From: Owenia fusiformis | Taxonomy: Eukaryota > Annelida > Polychaeta > Sabellida > Oweniidae | Direction: 5' to 3' | NCBI GenBank assembly: GCA_903813345.2 | Contig: CAIIXF020000058.1 | Coordinates: 62,001-126,000, forward strand | DNA: 64,000 bases | Program-made: the position numbers and the translations under genes | The notes under the pieces: model-generated | Told to the model about the DNA's origin: nothing | Database searches by the model: none | Seen by the model: only the letters and a program-made list of their open reading frames with translations | Shown: one piece after another, positions 1 to 11,691 of the stretch | How the letters are laid out: each line of letters starts with the position of its first letter | Numbering within the stretch: the stretch's first letter is position 1

Positions 1-165
1 CTTGGAACATGTAGCTCCTTTGTGAATCCAAACCATTACTTCATGATATGTATGTTTTTATTAGTGCTCTTCTCGGCACTCATTTCAATGATTTTGCTCC
101 TATATAATTTGATATAAGAAGTGGTCTAATGTGTTTCATCTGAATATCAACAAATATTTCAATAC

Positions 166-699
166 CTTCAATGAAAAGTCCTGCTGTTGATTTTTTACCA
201 CGAGCAGTGACATGGAAGTCTGCCTCATCATCACCATTGACATTCTTCACAATGAGACGGTGGACTCTACCCTCAGCAATAATGTCATATTTATCACCAG
301 CTGTGATTGGTTTATCATGCCTGAACCATTGAACTGGGACCTCTTTAGAGAGCTCACATTCAAATGTTGCAGTTCCAGGGATTTCAGTAACATCTTGGTC
401 TTCAAGTTTACGGATGAATTCGACTGGTTCCTCCTCAACGAAGACACCACCAGTTGATTGTTTATCAGCTATCTTGATTGTATAGTCACCTTCATCATCA
501 AGCTGTACTTCCTTGATAGTAAGGAAGTGGTTTGTACCCTCAATACGGATCTCATATCTGCCACCATGTTGGATCTCTTTGCCATCAATGTACCATTTGG
601 CAGGTATGTCAGGCTTGGACACTTCACACTCTAGTGTGATAGTTTGGTTCTCCATTGTGTCCACATCAGTCAGAGGCTTAAGGATCTCCAATGGTTCTT
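166..699 (-). CDS. E57: double Ig domain exon
   Basis: 178 codons holding two Ig domains without an intron, twice the usual 89. Domain 1 opens E-E-P-L-E-I-L-K-P-L with Trp in A-K-W-Y-I-D-G and F strand E-G-D-Y-T-I-K-I; domain 2 follows directly at E-E-P-V-E-F-I-R-K-L with Trp in V-Q-W-F-R-H-D and F strand D-E-A-D-F-H-V-T-A. Both have only the B-strand Cys. Ends L-F-I-E-G before GTATTG. The gene continues beyond position 1; 1-165 is intron. Confidence 0.92.
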
Positions 700-892
700 C
701 TACAATGCAGACAATATAAGGCAGTGTTAATACAAATTATGAACTAGTTCAGAGCCATTACGAATTGCTTTCATTTTTTAGATGTACATGTACCTCACAA
801 GAGTGTATATACTGTACATAAAATACAAATATCTAATGAACTGAATAGACAACAAGGATATGATGATATATGTATATACGAGTGCGATATAC

Positions 893-1159
893 CTTGAACA
901 GTCAGTTTAGCCGATGTCTCCTTATCAGCTATAACACAGGAGTACTCAGCTGTATCATTGATTTCTGCATCATTAACAGTAAGAGTGTGTTTGTCACCAT
1001 CAGCAGTGATGATGAATCTGGCTGATGCGGTGACCTCCTCTCCGTTCCTGTACCAAGTAGCTGGGATATTTGGCTTGGAGACTGTACATTCCATAGTTAT
1101 GCTCTGTTTCTCTGTTATGGTGGCATCTACCAAAGGTTGGATTATTTCCACTGGTAGCT
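893..1159 (-). CDS. E56: Ig domain exon with both canonical Cys
   Basis: 89 codons opening E-L-P-V-E-I-I-Q-P-L. Cys in B (T-M-E-C-T-V-S-K) and F (A-E-Y-S-C-V-I), Trp in A-T-W-Y-R-N-G, end L-T-V-Q-G. Confidence 0.93.
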
Positions 1160-1309
1160 CTGTGGAGTAAAGGAATACAATGATAATACAATTTTGCATG
1201 ATTGGGTTATGTATTGAATCAAGACAAAATATGGATACACCCTTATGTCAGGAAAATAGCCATAATACAGATAAAAACAATCTGAAGAAACTACACGTTC
1301 AGTATGTAC

Positions 1310-1576
1310 CTTTGACTGCAAGGTTAGCAGAAGTCTCTTTGTCCTCTACTGTCATTCTATAGGGACCCATATCATCAGTCTGTGCATCCTTAATGATGAG
1401 TCTATGGACAGCACCTACTGATTGTATCTCATACTTCTCTGATGGTACCACTTGTACATCACCTTTGTACCATGTAACCTTGTAGTCAGTCTTGGAAAGT
1501 TCACATTCAAATGTTGCTGTGTCTTTCTCCGAAACTAAAATTCCGACGAGGGGTCGAATTATCTCAACTGGTGCTT
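1310..1576 (-). CDS. E55: Ig I-set domain exon
   Basis: 89 codons, fully open but with no early Met. Opens E-A-P-V-E-I-I-R-P-L. B-strand Cys in T-F-E-C-E-L-S-K, Trp in V-T-W-Y-K-G-D, F strand D-D-M-G-P-Y-R-M-T-V, end L-A-V-K-G before GTACAT. Confidence 0.9.
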
Positions 1577-1688
1577 CTGCAAGGAGAATGTAACAAATAA
1601 ATATAATTCAATATACATTACTTATATTTCAGTTTGTTGAAAAAAATTCAGTTTGATAACATGTACACACTTTTTGATAATTCCCTAC

Positions 1689-1955
1689 CTTCAACAAGAA
1701 GTGTTCCATTTGATTTCTTGTCATCAATCACTATAGTGTACTTTGCTTCATCATCCAGTTCAGCTTCTGTGATTGTAATTGTGTGTTTTGTGCCATCAAC
1801 ACTGATCTTCACACGGTCATCTGCTTTGATCTCCTTACCATCCTTTAACCATTTTGCTTTAAGGTTTGGTTTGTTGATTTCACACTCAAGGGTGACAGTC
1901 TCATTTTCAATGGTCTCTTTATCAGTCAATGGAACAGTGAATTCTACTGGTTCCT
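1689..1955 (-). CDS. E54: Ig I-set domain exon
   Basis: 89 codons opening E-E-P-V-E-F-T-V-P-L. B-strand Cys in T-L-E-C-E-I-N-K, Trp in A-K-W-L-K-D-G, F strand D-D-E-A-K-Y-T-I-V-I, end L-L-V-E-G. Confidence 0.93.
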
Positions 1956-2191
1956 CTGTAAATTCAATTTATAGTAAAAATTAAGAAATTGTGACAAAAG
2001 GTATGTGGGGAATCCGGACAATATATTTAAAGAAGCCTTAAGAAGGACTTTTATTCAACAAACAAGACCATACATTTACGTCAACCCAACATTCCTTACT
2101 GATGGAATTGGTTGTATCAGACGATCAAAATGTACAATAAGGGTATAGAAATACAGAAAAGTCTTGATTTAATGCCCTAGGTTGCACATAC

Positions 2192-2458
2192 CTTCAACGA
2201 ACAGAGTTCCAGTTGATTTAGCATCATCGATTCTAATGGTATATGCTGCCTCATCATCCAGGTTACAGTCCTTGACAATCAGAACATGCTTGGTGCCTTC
2301 TACAATGATCTGATAGTGGGAATCCTCCTTGATTTCCTTGCCATCTAGCAGCCAGGTGGCCTTCTTGTCAGGCTTGGAGACCTCACACTCAAGGCGAGCT
2401 GTCTCATGCTCCATGGCATCAACATCCTTCAGTGGGACAATGAACTCCACAGGGGCTT
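2192..2458 (-). CDS. E53: Ig I-set domain exon
   Basis: 89 codons opening E-A-P-V-E-F-I-V-P-L. B-strand Cys in R-L-E-C-E-V-S-K, Trp in A-T-W-L-L-D-G, F strand D-D-E-A-A-Y-T-I-R-I, end L-F-V-E-G. Confidence 0.93.
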
Positions 2459-2859
2459 CTATAATCATGCAGTAAGGATACCATGTACTTATGAACTTAT
2501 TCAAGGGGGAATATGATGATATTGATAATTGAGAGTTATTTCTTTGTTTGTTTTTTGTGTTTTTGTTTGGCCTTTGTGCTCTCTAATGTACATGCCATTA
2601 CCCCTGCTATATTAAATTAGGTGTAAGCCAAAGCTTCAATGTATATAAAAAATATTGTCATTATTAACAAACTAAACTTGTAAGATCAAAACTGTTCTCT
2701 GGTTGATCACATTCTTCCTTTTGTGAAAAAATAGTTCATTTCATTAAGTTTAAGAGCTTAAATAATACTTTGAACATTTGGGTAACTAATTACGATATTT
2801 TGATTGAAGCAATTTTTCAAAGGTAAAAGATGGCCTATATCCTAGATGCAGCTATTCAC

Positions 2860-3129
2860 CTTCAACAAATAAAGTACAAGAGGTGGTTACAGTTTTTACT
2901 GTGCATGCATACTCTGCTTCATCCTCAATCTCCACACAGAGGACCATAAGTCGGTGTACAGGGCCTTCTACTGAGACCACATAATTCCCTGAATCTGGAG
3001 GGAGAGCCTGGCCATCTTGGGTCCAGGTTGCATGCAGATTGGGCTTTGAGAATTCACACTCTAGCTGAATAGAGTCAAACTCTAAAGCATCGGCATCTTG
3101 AAGTGGGCGCACCACATGCAAAGGCTCCT
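2860..3129 (-). CDS. E52: Ig domain exon with both canonical Cys
   Basis: 90 codons opening E-E-P-L-H-V-V-R-P-L. Cys in B (Q-L-E-C-E-F-S-K) and F (A-E-Y-A-C-T-V), Trp in A-T-W-T-Q-D-G, extra residue in P-P-D-S-G-N-Y. Further Cys in strand E (M-V-L-C) and G (T-S-C-T). Confidence 0.92.
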
Positions 3130-3346
3130 CTGTTAAAGCAAGGCAAAACCATGCACATTGTTAGTATAAGTAAAATAAAATACCAATAAATAAATTGAAA
3201 ACTTAAAATAAATGTATGTAATAAGCCAACTGAAATATTGATGGGTGATTTAAATCATGAACCATAAAGCAACAAAAGTATCTAAATAAACAAAACTTGT
3301 TAAATTGTTATCTACGTTTTTGGTTTTGCATGAGTTGAACATGTAC

Positions 3347-3613
3347 CTTCAACGATTAGATTTCCATTAGATTGTGCTTCACCAAGAATTATAGTGAACT
3401 GTGCACTATCATCCAAAGTGGCATCCTTCACAACAAGTTTATGGATCTTTCCTTCCATTATGATATCATATTTATCAGATTTGTTGACATCTATACCATT
3501 TCTCTGCCATGTTACAGGTGTATTAGGTTTGGAGATCTCACACTCAAATGTTGCAGATTCATTCTCTATTATGGTATGGTCAGTTAGTCCACGTGTGATA
3601 TTTGGTGGCAGTT
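3347..3613 (-). CDS. E51: Ig I-set domain exon
   Basis: 89 codons opening E-L-P-P-N-I-T-R-G-L. B-strand Cys in T-F-E-C-E-I-S-K, Trp in V-T-W-Q-R-N-G, F strand D-D-S-A-Q-F-T-I-I-L, end L-I-V-E-G. Confidence 0.92.
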
Positions 3614-4404
3614 CTGTTAGCAAATAAATCATATACAGGTCACACAAAGTCACATAACACTTGGCACAGACTAGTGCACAGCCACAGTCAATGCATCTAT
3701 CCAATTGGTATGTTCTGTTGGGGCTGTGTGCTAGACTGAGGTACACAACAATCTACACTCTCTAATACTATAAAGCATGGGGAATTATATCCAACACTGA
3801 TTGGCAGAGTAATATATTGGGTGATAATGAATGATGGAAAGCATGCAAGATCATCTTATAATGATTGATTTAATGTGATATTGATTGATGAAGATTTTGT
3901 TTGATAATGATTGATGTAATTGAATATTGTCTGATGATGACTTATGGAGACTTTGTTTGATAATGACTGATGGAATGGAATATTGTCTGATAATTATTTT
4001 ATCAAGACTTTGACTGGTAATGTATGATCATCTTGTAATGAATAAAAGATAACAAAACTATCCAATAAATGATGGAATAAAAATCTGATGACTTTGAGAA
4101 AATACTGTGTACACAAGAAATGGAAGTAAAATTTATAATGATGACTATAATAGTAATGATAAAATGATGACTGCTCAGACAACAAATGAACCAAGTAGTA
4201 TATACTGTGTAATATAATACAATAAACAAGGGAGTAGAGAGAAAAAGAAAGGACCACTCACACTGATGCAAACAAATGATTGATGGATTGAACAAAACAG
4301 GAGTCATATTGTCTTCCTTATGGTCCATCGGATAATATCATATTGAGGTAAATGGGGAGGGCAAAATGCAAGGAAAAGAAAGAGGTACACTCATGGTCAT
4401 GTAC
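3614..4404 (-). other. Intron between E50 and E51
   Basis: 791 bp; contains the 56-57 bp tandem repeat at 3836-4030 and nothing else recognised. Confidence 0.6.
3836..4030. repeat. 56-57 bp tandem repeat
   Basis: About three units; two clear units start at 3892 and 3948 (AGA-[TC]-TTTGTTTGATAATGA...GAATATTGTCTGAT), a partial one at 4005 and a decayed one before 3892. Confidence 0.7.
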
Positions 4405-4671
4405 CTTGTACAGTAAGTGTTGCGGTTGAACTAACATCCCCAGCAACACATGTAAACTCAGATCCATCTTCAACTTTACAATCAGATATGTACAGAGTGT
4501 AACTGTATTCATGGTGCTCCATTCTAAACCTGGGCCTGTCTTTGATAAGCACCTCACCAATGAACCACTCAATGTTATAATTCATTTTGTTTAATTCACA
4601 AGTGAATTGTGCTGTGGATGTTTCCATTACAGTAAGATTCTTGATATGTTCAACGATTTTAACAGGTTCCT
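4405..4671 (-). CDS. E50: Ig domain exon with both canonical Cys
   Basis: 89 codons opening E-E-P-V-K-I-V-E-H-I. Cys in B (Q-F-T-C-E-L-N-K) and F (S-E-F-T-C-V-A), Trp in I-E-W-F-I-G-E, end L-T-V-Q-G. Confidence 0.92.
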
Positions 4672-5082
4672 CTGTAAATGTATTTCTTTCAATTACAATA
4701 TGGTTTCTCAATGGGCTTATGATGATGTCTTGGATAGGGTTAACATTGCATCTAATATTCTATTCTACTTTAAACTACGACATAAATTACACTAAACTAC
4801 TCTATCAATATCTACTTTGTACTACTTCAATAATATTATACAGTCATATTAATCAGTGTGAAATTAAAACAAATGGAATGAGTAATGTGAAAATAATAAT
4901 GGTATTTAGTGGCACAGCAATATCAAAGCAACACAAGAGTGATTTTGAATCTCTTCTCAAGCAAGATTTCTGTGAAGAGGCATCATCAAATGATAAAATG
5001 ACACCATAGTACATTCAATGTTTCAAGAACAGAATCTGAAATAAATCAACTGGTCACACGCAACCAAGCACATGTATCTCAC

Positions 5083-5352
5083 CTGTAACTGTAAGTTTAG
5101 CAGTAGACTTGTTGTCGCTAGGAAGAACAACTGTTATATCAGCTGCATCATCCAAATGGGCATCATCTATCACAAGCTTGTATACCACATCATCAGAGGA
5201 CATCTTAATCCTGTTTGTGGCCTTGAGTTCTTTGTCATTCTTCAGCCACTTAACCTTAGCATTGGGTTTGGTCAGAGTGACAGTGAATTCAGCTGTCTCA
5301 GTTTCCATCACCTCCTGGTCTTGTAGTTGAACAGTGAAGTCAACTGGAGCTT
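5083..5352 (-). CDS. E49: Ig domain exon lacking both Cys
   Basis: 90 codons opening E-A-P-V-D-F-T-V-Q-L. B strand E-F-T-V-T-L-T-K (Val for Cys), Trp in V-K-W-L-K-N-D, F strand D-A-A-D-I-T-V-V-L with one extra residue (P-S-D-N-K) in the F-G turn. Ends L-T-V-T-G. Confidence 0.9.
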
Positions 5353-5715
5353 CTGTAAGTGGAGTATGAACATCACAATGTGAATCAAAAACAATAGTTT
5401 GTTTATATTCATGCCCAAGAAGATATTCCTCTGCAAGATATTAAACAAGTGATGCTGTTTAATAACTTACACTGGTGAACACATAATTAAACCTTCGTTT
5501 AATTATTGTAAGTGTTCAACATTGACATGGTCTTCAAACATAGAACCTTGTAGAATTGGAATTGCTTCATGGGCTAGAATCAAGGTTAGTCAGGTAGGGA
5601 TCCATTAGTGCAAAGCAGAGCATGATATACACAATATATACAGTTTTAAGTGCATTAGGTACTGATTAGAATCAACAATTACATGGTTATCATACCATTA
5701 GAATGTTATACACAC

Positions 5716-5985
5716 CATCAACATAAAGCATAGCAGTAGTTGAGACTTCATGTGATACCACACAGGTATATTCAGCCTCATCATCCAACACAGAGTCTTT
5801 GATAGTAAGTTGTTGGGTAACACCATCAACTACAATCTTGACCCTGTCACTCTCTGTCAACTCATGACCATCCTGTTGCCATGTGGTTGTGATATCAGGT
5901 TTTGATAGTTCACATTTCATGTCAGTTGATTCACCTTCCATTATGGTTTGATCTTTCAAAGGTTTAACAAATTCAGGCATGGCAT
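5716..5985 (-). CDS. E48: Ig domain exon with both canonical Cys
   Basis: 90 codons opening D-A-M-P-E-F-V-K-P-L. Cys in B (D-M-K-C-E-L-S-K) and F (A-E-Y-T-C-V-V), Trp in T-T-W-Q-Q-D-G, end L-Y-V-D-G before GTGTGT. Confidence 0.92.
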
Positions 5986-6346
5986 CTGTAAGGTTAATAC
6001 ATCACACTTTCAAGTATTTTAGATGACATGATTTCAGAATGCAAGTTAGAAGGATTCAAGTCATCATTTTACAGAATGATTACAAAGCAGCGCAAAATAA
6101 ACCAAATCAATCATTTTAAAACACAAGATAAACATTCTGGTTACAATTTGAAAGCATACAGACATTCCTTGCAATCTTTACTGAAGGACAAATTACAATG
6201 CAAGCAATGTGAAAAAATCACTATCTAATAGCACACACTTTTGAATTTGAACAAGCATATGGACAGATTAATAATGACAATGTTATCAAAATTATAAATG
6301 ATTGCAAGAAATTGTCTAAAGCTGAGTTAGAAAAGCATGTACCAAC

Positions 6347-6610
6347 CCTCAACAAAAAGCATAGCCGATGACTTTTCCCCATTTTCTAGTGTTATAGAAT
6401 ATTCAGCCTCATCTTCTATGGCTATATCTTTGATGAGAAGCTCATGAGTGGTGTCCTCACGGCTTATCTCATATTTATCACTAAAGATAATGATATCATC
6501 ATCTTTTCTCCAAGTTGATTCAAGGTTTGGTTCCTTGACTTCAACATCAATAGCAAGACTATCCCCTTCAATAGCCTCAACATCAGTCAAGGGGACCACA
6601 AAAGCACTCT
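6347..6610 (-). CDS. E47: Ig domain exon, short, no canonical Cys
   Basis: 88 codons opening E-S-A-F-V-V-P-L. B strand A-I-D-V-E-V-K-E (Val for Cys), Trp in S-T-W-R-K-D-D-D, F strand E-D-E-A-E-Y-S-I-T-L, end L-F-V-E-G. The donor that keeps phase 1 is G|GTTGGT; a GTACAT four bases on would leave phase 2, so I chose 6347. Confidence 0.85.
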
Positions 6611-7189
6611 CTACAAGCAGGAATCTCATTTCATGACTGTGTTTGCAACTATTATACAAGGTGCATCTAGACTCTAATTATAGGTGAATACATTTGTCTG
6701 GATTAATTGGAATTGTAGATTGTAATTTATTTCATTTTATTAGATTAGGAATTTTGAGATTAACATGGGTTATTATTATGAGGCAATATTTCACACAAGT
6801 GGGATTCACATCAAACCAACACAAATACAAAACTGCATATTAAAGGTAGAACCTGTCAAACAGAATACATCTTTTTTAAGGAAAACCTCTTTATGTACAT
6901 GGAACAGTTTTAAGATTTCCATGTTAATAAATCCTCTCTTTAAAGAACAATTTTGGCAAGTATGATTGTGTTCTACATACGCAGGCTTTTCTGTTCATAA
7001 CATTAAATAGTATGGACAAATGATATTTCAAATCATATGAGAAGACAAAATGAAGAACTAATGAAATTATTTAATGCTTAACTGAAATCATATTGTAATT
7101 TCCTGCAACTGAAATTGAACTGAAAATGTTTGGAAACTGAAACAGAATTATAAGGCAAAACACACACACAAGGACATTCCTGTACTTAC
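6611..7189 (-). other. Intron between E46 and E47
   Basis: 579 bp; nothing recognised. Confidence 0.55.
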
Positions 7190-7456
7190 CATTAACAATA
7201 AGCTTAGCAGTTGAAGCCTCATCTCCTACTTTGATTGTGTATTCTGCTTGCTGATCCAGTGTAGTGTCAGGTAGTGTCAGGGTATGGGTAACTCCTTCCA
7301 TTATGACCTGATATGATTCACTCTTGGGGAGTGGTTTGCCATTCTGCAGCCATGTAACAGGGCAGTCTGGCTTGGATAGCTCAGCAGTGAAGGAGACAGA
7401 TTCATGCTCAATACAGGTCTTGTCCTTCAGTGGAAGAGTGATGGTCACCGGTTCTT
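7190..7456 (-). CDS. E46: Ig domain exon lacking the B-strand Cys
   Basis: 89 codons opening E-E-P-V-T-I-T-L-P-L. The B strand is S-F-T-A-E-L-S-K (Ala for Cys), Trp in V-T-W-L-Q-N-G, F strand Q-Q-A-E-Y-T-I-K-V. Has an A'-strand Cys (K-T-C-I-E), like E19 and E20. Confidence 0.92.
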
Positions 7457-8139
7457 CTGCAATGCAGGATAATATATATTGAAATAATATGTTATTATTG
7501 AAGCATGTCAAACATAAGTACAAAGCCCAGCCAACTCATGTCAATAGCAAAACACAGCATGTACCATATATTTACAAAGTATGTCACAAAACACTATATT
7601 CCATTCGGCATTTTATTGTTAAGTCCATTCTGAAATAAAATCTAGTAATGTATACTGTATTTTCAATAAAACTCTACACATTCAAATTCTAGTATGCTGC
7701 TTATTTAATAAAACTCCACAAATCCAAAACATAACAGAAGGAACAAGCATTATCCATCTCACCCCATAGCATATCACATAATACAACAGGGTTATGTCTG
7801 TTAAAGATAAACACCCGTCCACCCATAATGTTATTTCTAGTCACATCTTAAAAGTGATCAAGAACTTAACTGCAAACAAAATACTAGTTTTCACAATTCA
7901 AAATGTGTTACATAAATATAAATCCAAAACATATTATCTAGCTAAGCAAGCATTAAACGATGTCCATATTCAAGGAAGAGGTCTCCATCCGTGTGTGTAA
8001 AACATGTTACTTCTAACATTAACAAAGCTAGACTTAACATGTCCAATGGGTGATAACTGTGACGAATAAAGCATCCAGGTGTACTGCATCCTAAAACATT
8101 GCAAAAGTAATTGCATTCCACCACCATTGATGCATGTAC
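7457..8139 (-). other. Intron between E45 and E46
   Basis: 683 bp, AT-rich; AATAAAACTC-[CT]-ACA occurs twice near 7665 and 7705. No exon seen. Confidence 0.55.
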
Positions 8140-8406
8140 CTTCAACAAGAAGAGTGCACTTTGAGAGCTTCCCCTTTATCTCGATATGATACTCTGCCTC
8201 ATCATCAACAATGCAGTTTGATATAACAAGGGAGTGTTTTGAACCTTCAACTTGGATTTCGTATCTATCTGAAGGCTCCAACTGTTTGTCATTTTGGAAC
8301 CACTGGGATGGCTGACCTGCCTTGTTGATTTCACACTCAAGTTTAGCAGTTTCTGTTTCCATTACTTTAGTATCTTGTAATTCCGTTGTAAATTCTATTG
8401 GGGTTT
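8140..8406 (-). CDS. E45: Ig I-set domain exon
   Basis: 89 codons opening E-T-P-I-E-F-T-T-E-L. B-strand Cys in K-L-E-C-E-I-N-K, Trp in S-Q-W-F-Q-N-D, F strand D-D-E-A-E-Y-H-I-E-I, end L-L-V-E-G. Confidence 0.93.
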
Positions 8407-8589
8407 CTGTTAATGTAAATGACCCAGATGCAATAATTGCTGGTACATATAATGTACAAATAAAATAGAAATTAAAACAAAAATTGAGAAAAATATTTAA
8501 GATAGCCTGAAACAATTAAATAAAAAATGATTCAAACTAATAAAAACTAAATGGAGATAGATACTGATTGGTTGCTAACGCTTATGTAC

Positions 8590-8856
8590 CTTCAACATAA
8601 AGAGTACATTTGGATGTTTGATCTGCAATCTGTATAGTGTATTCAGCCTGGTCTTCAGTGATACAATTCAAGATGAGCAGAACATGTTTGGAGCTCTCAA
8701 CCTCTATCTTATATCTCTCAGATGGCATGATCTCTATACCATCTTTGAGCCATGTGGGAGGTAGATCTGGTTTATTGACCTCACATTCAAGTCTAGCCAT
8801 TTCAGTTTCAGACACTTCAACGTCCTTCAGTGGTACAACAAAAGTAACTGGCTCCT
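8590..8856 (-). CDS. E44: Ig I-set domain exon
   Basis: 89 codons opening E-E-P-V-T-F-V-V-P-L. B-strand Cys in R-L-E-C-E-V-N-K, Trp in P-T-W-L-K-D-G, F strand E-D-Q-A-E-Y-T-I-Q-I, end L-Y-V-E-G. Confidence 0.93.
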
Positions 8857-9276
8857 CTGTTGAAAAAATTAGTAGCATCTACTGTAAAAGCTGACACACC
8901 ACACTGACCAAAGTTATGTGTCACAGTGATCAGGACATATATAGTTATGAAAATTAGCATAAAGTTAAGTCCTAAGGATGTGACACACAGTACATATGTA
9001 TGCTTGAAACACAATTACCTCAGATCTAAATGGAAGAAACACTTAGGACTAAAGAGCTTAAAATGGTCCTTGATCACTGTAACATGTTTGATGAAATGAT
9101 TAATCTACATATACTACTGAGTAAGTATCACACTACTTATTTTAATCATCATATGATTTATAAGTTCAATTGCTCAATCCCAATCAGAATCTTTAGATGA
9201 ATATATTTTAAATAGTAAATATCATGCACATGTCAGACATACAAAACATAAACATATAATTTTCACACAAGTCTAC

Positions 9277-9546
9277 CTTCAACATAAAGGAAGCATTTGG
9301 TCTCCTTGTCACTGATTTTAATTGTGAATTCAGCTTCATCATCTAACTTAGCATCTGTGATTATAAGATAATGTTTGGTCTCCTCCACAACTATCTGGTA
9401 TCTACTAGTGCTAGGTTTTATAACTTCCCCATCTTTGTACCATACAGGTGTCTGGTTTGGTTTGTTAACTTCACACTCTAGACGAACAGTGTGTTTTTCA
9501 GTAGTTTCTGTATCTTTGAGAGGCACAGTGAACTCTACAGGGGCTT
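9277..9546 (-). CDS. E43: Ig I-set domain exon
   Basis: 90 codons opening E-A-P-V-E-F-T-V-P-L. B-strand Cys in R-L-E-C-E-V-N-K, Trp in P-V-W-Y-K-D-G, extra residue in P-S-T-S-R-Y (as in E42), F strand D-D-E-A-E-F-T-I-K-I. Confidence 0.93.
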
Positions 9547-9719
9547 CTACATTACCAAGACAGAAAGAAACAGAGTATAAATATAACAGAACAGGCATGA
9601 CAAAAGAAATCAAAAGTAAATAGATATTCCAGAAATAGAGCAGGTGGGTAAAAGCAAGAGGATTATTGGCATATATTCTACACAGAAATATTATTAACGT
9701 TCATTTAGTCTCTAACTAC

Positions 9720-9989
9720 CTTGGACATAAAGTTTTCCCTTGGATTTCAAATCTTTGAGTTGAATTGTGAATTCTGCTGTGTCTTCTCCAAGCGCATCCT
9801 TTATAATCAGCACATGTTTTGTAGCTTCAATGATAAGTTGATATCTTTCTGTGGTAGGTTTGATCTCTTTGCCAGCTTTGAACCATTTAGCCTTCATGTT
9901 TGGTACATTGACCTCACATTCCAAACGTGCTGTTTCCTTTTCCATTATTGTTACATCTTCTAATTCCTTTATGAACTTCAGTGGTTCTT
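9720..9989 (-). CDS. E42: Ig I-set domain exon
   Basis: 90 codons opening E-E-P-L-K-F-I-K-E-L. B-strand Cys in R-L-E-C-E-V-N-V, Trp in A-K-W-F-K-A-G, one extra residue before strand D (P-T-T-E-R-Y), F strand E-D-T-A-E-F-T-I-Q-L, end L-Y-V-Q-G. Confidence 0.93.
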
Positions 9990-10160
9990 CTAAGAACAAA
10001 ATATCTCTATTCAGATCTACCCCACATATATTATATTAACAACTACATGTACTCAACTACTAGTCTAGTGTTGCTACATGCAAATCTATACATAAGGAAC
10101 TAAGAGCAGGTATAGAAAAGACAATAACATTGTTAAAAAGAAGATTTTGAGGTGTTTTAC

Positions 10161-10427
10161 CTTCTACAAGGAGAGTAGCCTCAGATGTAGCCTCTAATAG
10201 TTTAACAGAGTATTTGGCCTCATCATCCAAAACACAATCTTTGATGGTCAAGAAATGTTTTGTTGCCTCCATTGTGGTTTTTATACGCTTTGTTGATTTG
10301 ATTTCTTTGCCATCCTTAAACCATTTTGCATTAAGACGTGGCTTGGAAACCTCACATTCAAATATGGCAGTCTCTCCTTCCATAATGCTCACATCTTCCA
10401 AGGGTTTCAGGAATTCAGTTGGAGCTT
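10161..10427 (-). CDS. E41: Ig I-set domain exon
   Basis: 89 codons opening E-A-P-T-E-F-L-K-P-L. B-strand Cys in I-F-E-C-E-V-S-K, Trp in A-K-W-F-K-D-G, F strand D-D-E-A-K-Y-S-V-K-L, end L-L-V-E-G. Confidence 0.93.
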
Positions 10428-10579
10428 CTATATTAGAGAGAGATAGAAACATTGGTAAAGATGCACTAATCAGCAAAGAAAGAGATATATAGGAAAAAAC
10501 AAAGAGAAACAAGAAATATATATATATAGTTTTAGTAAAATAGACTAAGTGTTAATAAGAAAGAACTTATTTGGGTTAC

Positions 10580-10846
10580 CTTTTACAGTAACTTTACACT
10601 TTGAGGAAACATCCTCTAGTTTGATAGAATAATTTCCAGCATCATCCATTTCACTTTCTTTAATAGTCAGGAAATGTTTGGTTCCTTCCACCTTGGGGAC
10701 AACTTGTTTAGACGGTTTGATTTCTTTGCCATTTTTGAACCAATTTGCCTTGATGTTTGGCTTGGAGATTTCACACTCAAGATTGATTGTTTCTTTCTCA
10801 ATGACCGAAACATCTTCAAGTGGTGTGAGCAGCTCAACAGGCAGTT
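10580..10846 (-). CDS. E40: Ig I-set domain exon
   Basis: 89 codons opening E-L-P-V-E-L-L-T-P-L. B-strand Cys in N-L-E-C-E-I-S-K, Trp in A-N-W-F-K-N-G, F strand D-D-A-G-N-Y-S-I-K-L, end V-T-V-K-G. Confidence 0.93.
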
Positions 10847-11112
10847 CTGTTGTCAAAGTAAAAAAGGAATATAGAGATGTGAAATAGTTCACAAAGGAAG
10901 AAGAATGAAGTTCAGCTTCAAAATTCAGTTTAATAGAAATACAAATAACACAAGTACATCAAAATTGTATGCTATTGTTTTCATGCATCAAGGAAGATAT
11001 GACAAATGAACAATGAGTAATATATTAATAAAGAATGACAGTTAGTATTTAAGCATTTCTCTGCATTGTGTTTTTTTGGCTATGATACATTTCAGTGGCT
11101 AAGCTATTATAC

Positions 11113-11379
11113 CTTCAACTAGGACCATTGCAGTAGATACTTTATTTCTGACTCGTATACAGTAATCTAATTCATCGTCAAATGTGCAATCCTGTATGAC
11201 AAGAATATGTTTGGTATCTTCAGATTTCATTTGATACTTCTCAGATTCCGCAATGGGTTTCCCTTCAACAAGCCACGTTACATCTTTACAAACAATATTA
11301 GTTATAGCCTCCATTACTGCAGTAGCATGTGTATAGACAAAAACATTCTTCAACGGCTCCAGAATCTCTACAGGGGGTT
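11113..11379 (-). CDS. E39: divergent Ig domain exon
   Basis: 89 codons opening E-P-P-V-E-I-L-E-P-L. The B strand reads T-A-V-M-E-A-I-T-N, with Ala where Cys is usual, and the F strand L-D-Y-C-I-R-V has Cys one place early. The core Trp (V-T-W-L-V-E-G) and strand E (T-K-H-I-L-V-I) are normal, so the fold is probably kept. The most aberrant module of the array; splice sites and frame are intact. Confidence 0.88.
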
Positions 11380-11691
11380 CTAAATGGGAAAGAAGCAAGC
11401 AATGAAAAAGCCTACTTTTAAAAAGCATGTGAAAGCAAAGCAGATATGGGGTAAAACAACAAATATGTTTTAACAAATAGAGTGAAGTTAGTATGATTGG
11501 TGATGGTGATTATGATATGGGATTTTAGGTAAGGAAGTTTGAAAAATGTTTTACACAGGGTACAAAGGTGGTCATATAGTGTACAGTATGTGCATTCCCT
11601 CAGGGTGAATTATCCCCATCTTGGCACATAAATACAAATAAGTCCACATACCCACTATGAGACAACATTGATGGTATTAAAGTACCCTTAC

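Noticed and set aside
3994-4328. Overlapping minus-strand frames rich in Phe, Tyr, Ile and His in the E50-E51 intron
   Set aside because: They read like membrane segments only because the DNA is AT-rich and repetitive; no phase-matched splice sites and no homology that I recognise.
4587-5009. 140-codon plus-strand frame
   Set aside because: Overlaps Ig exon E50 and runs into intron; composition is low-complexity AT-rich and shows no domain.
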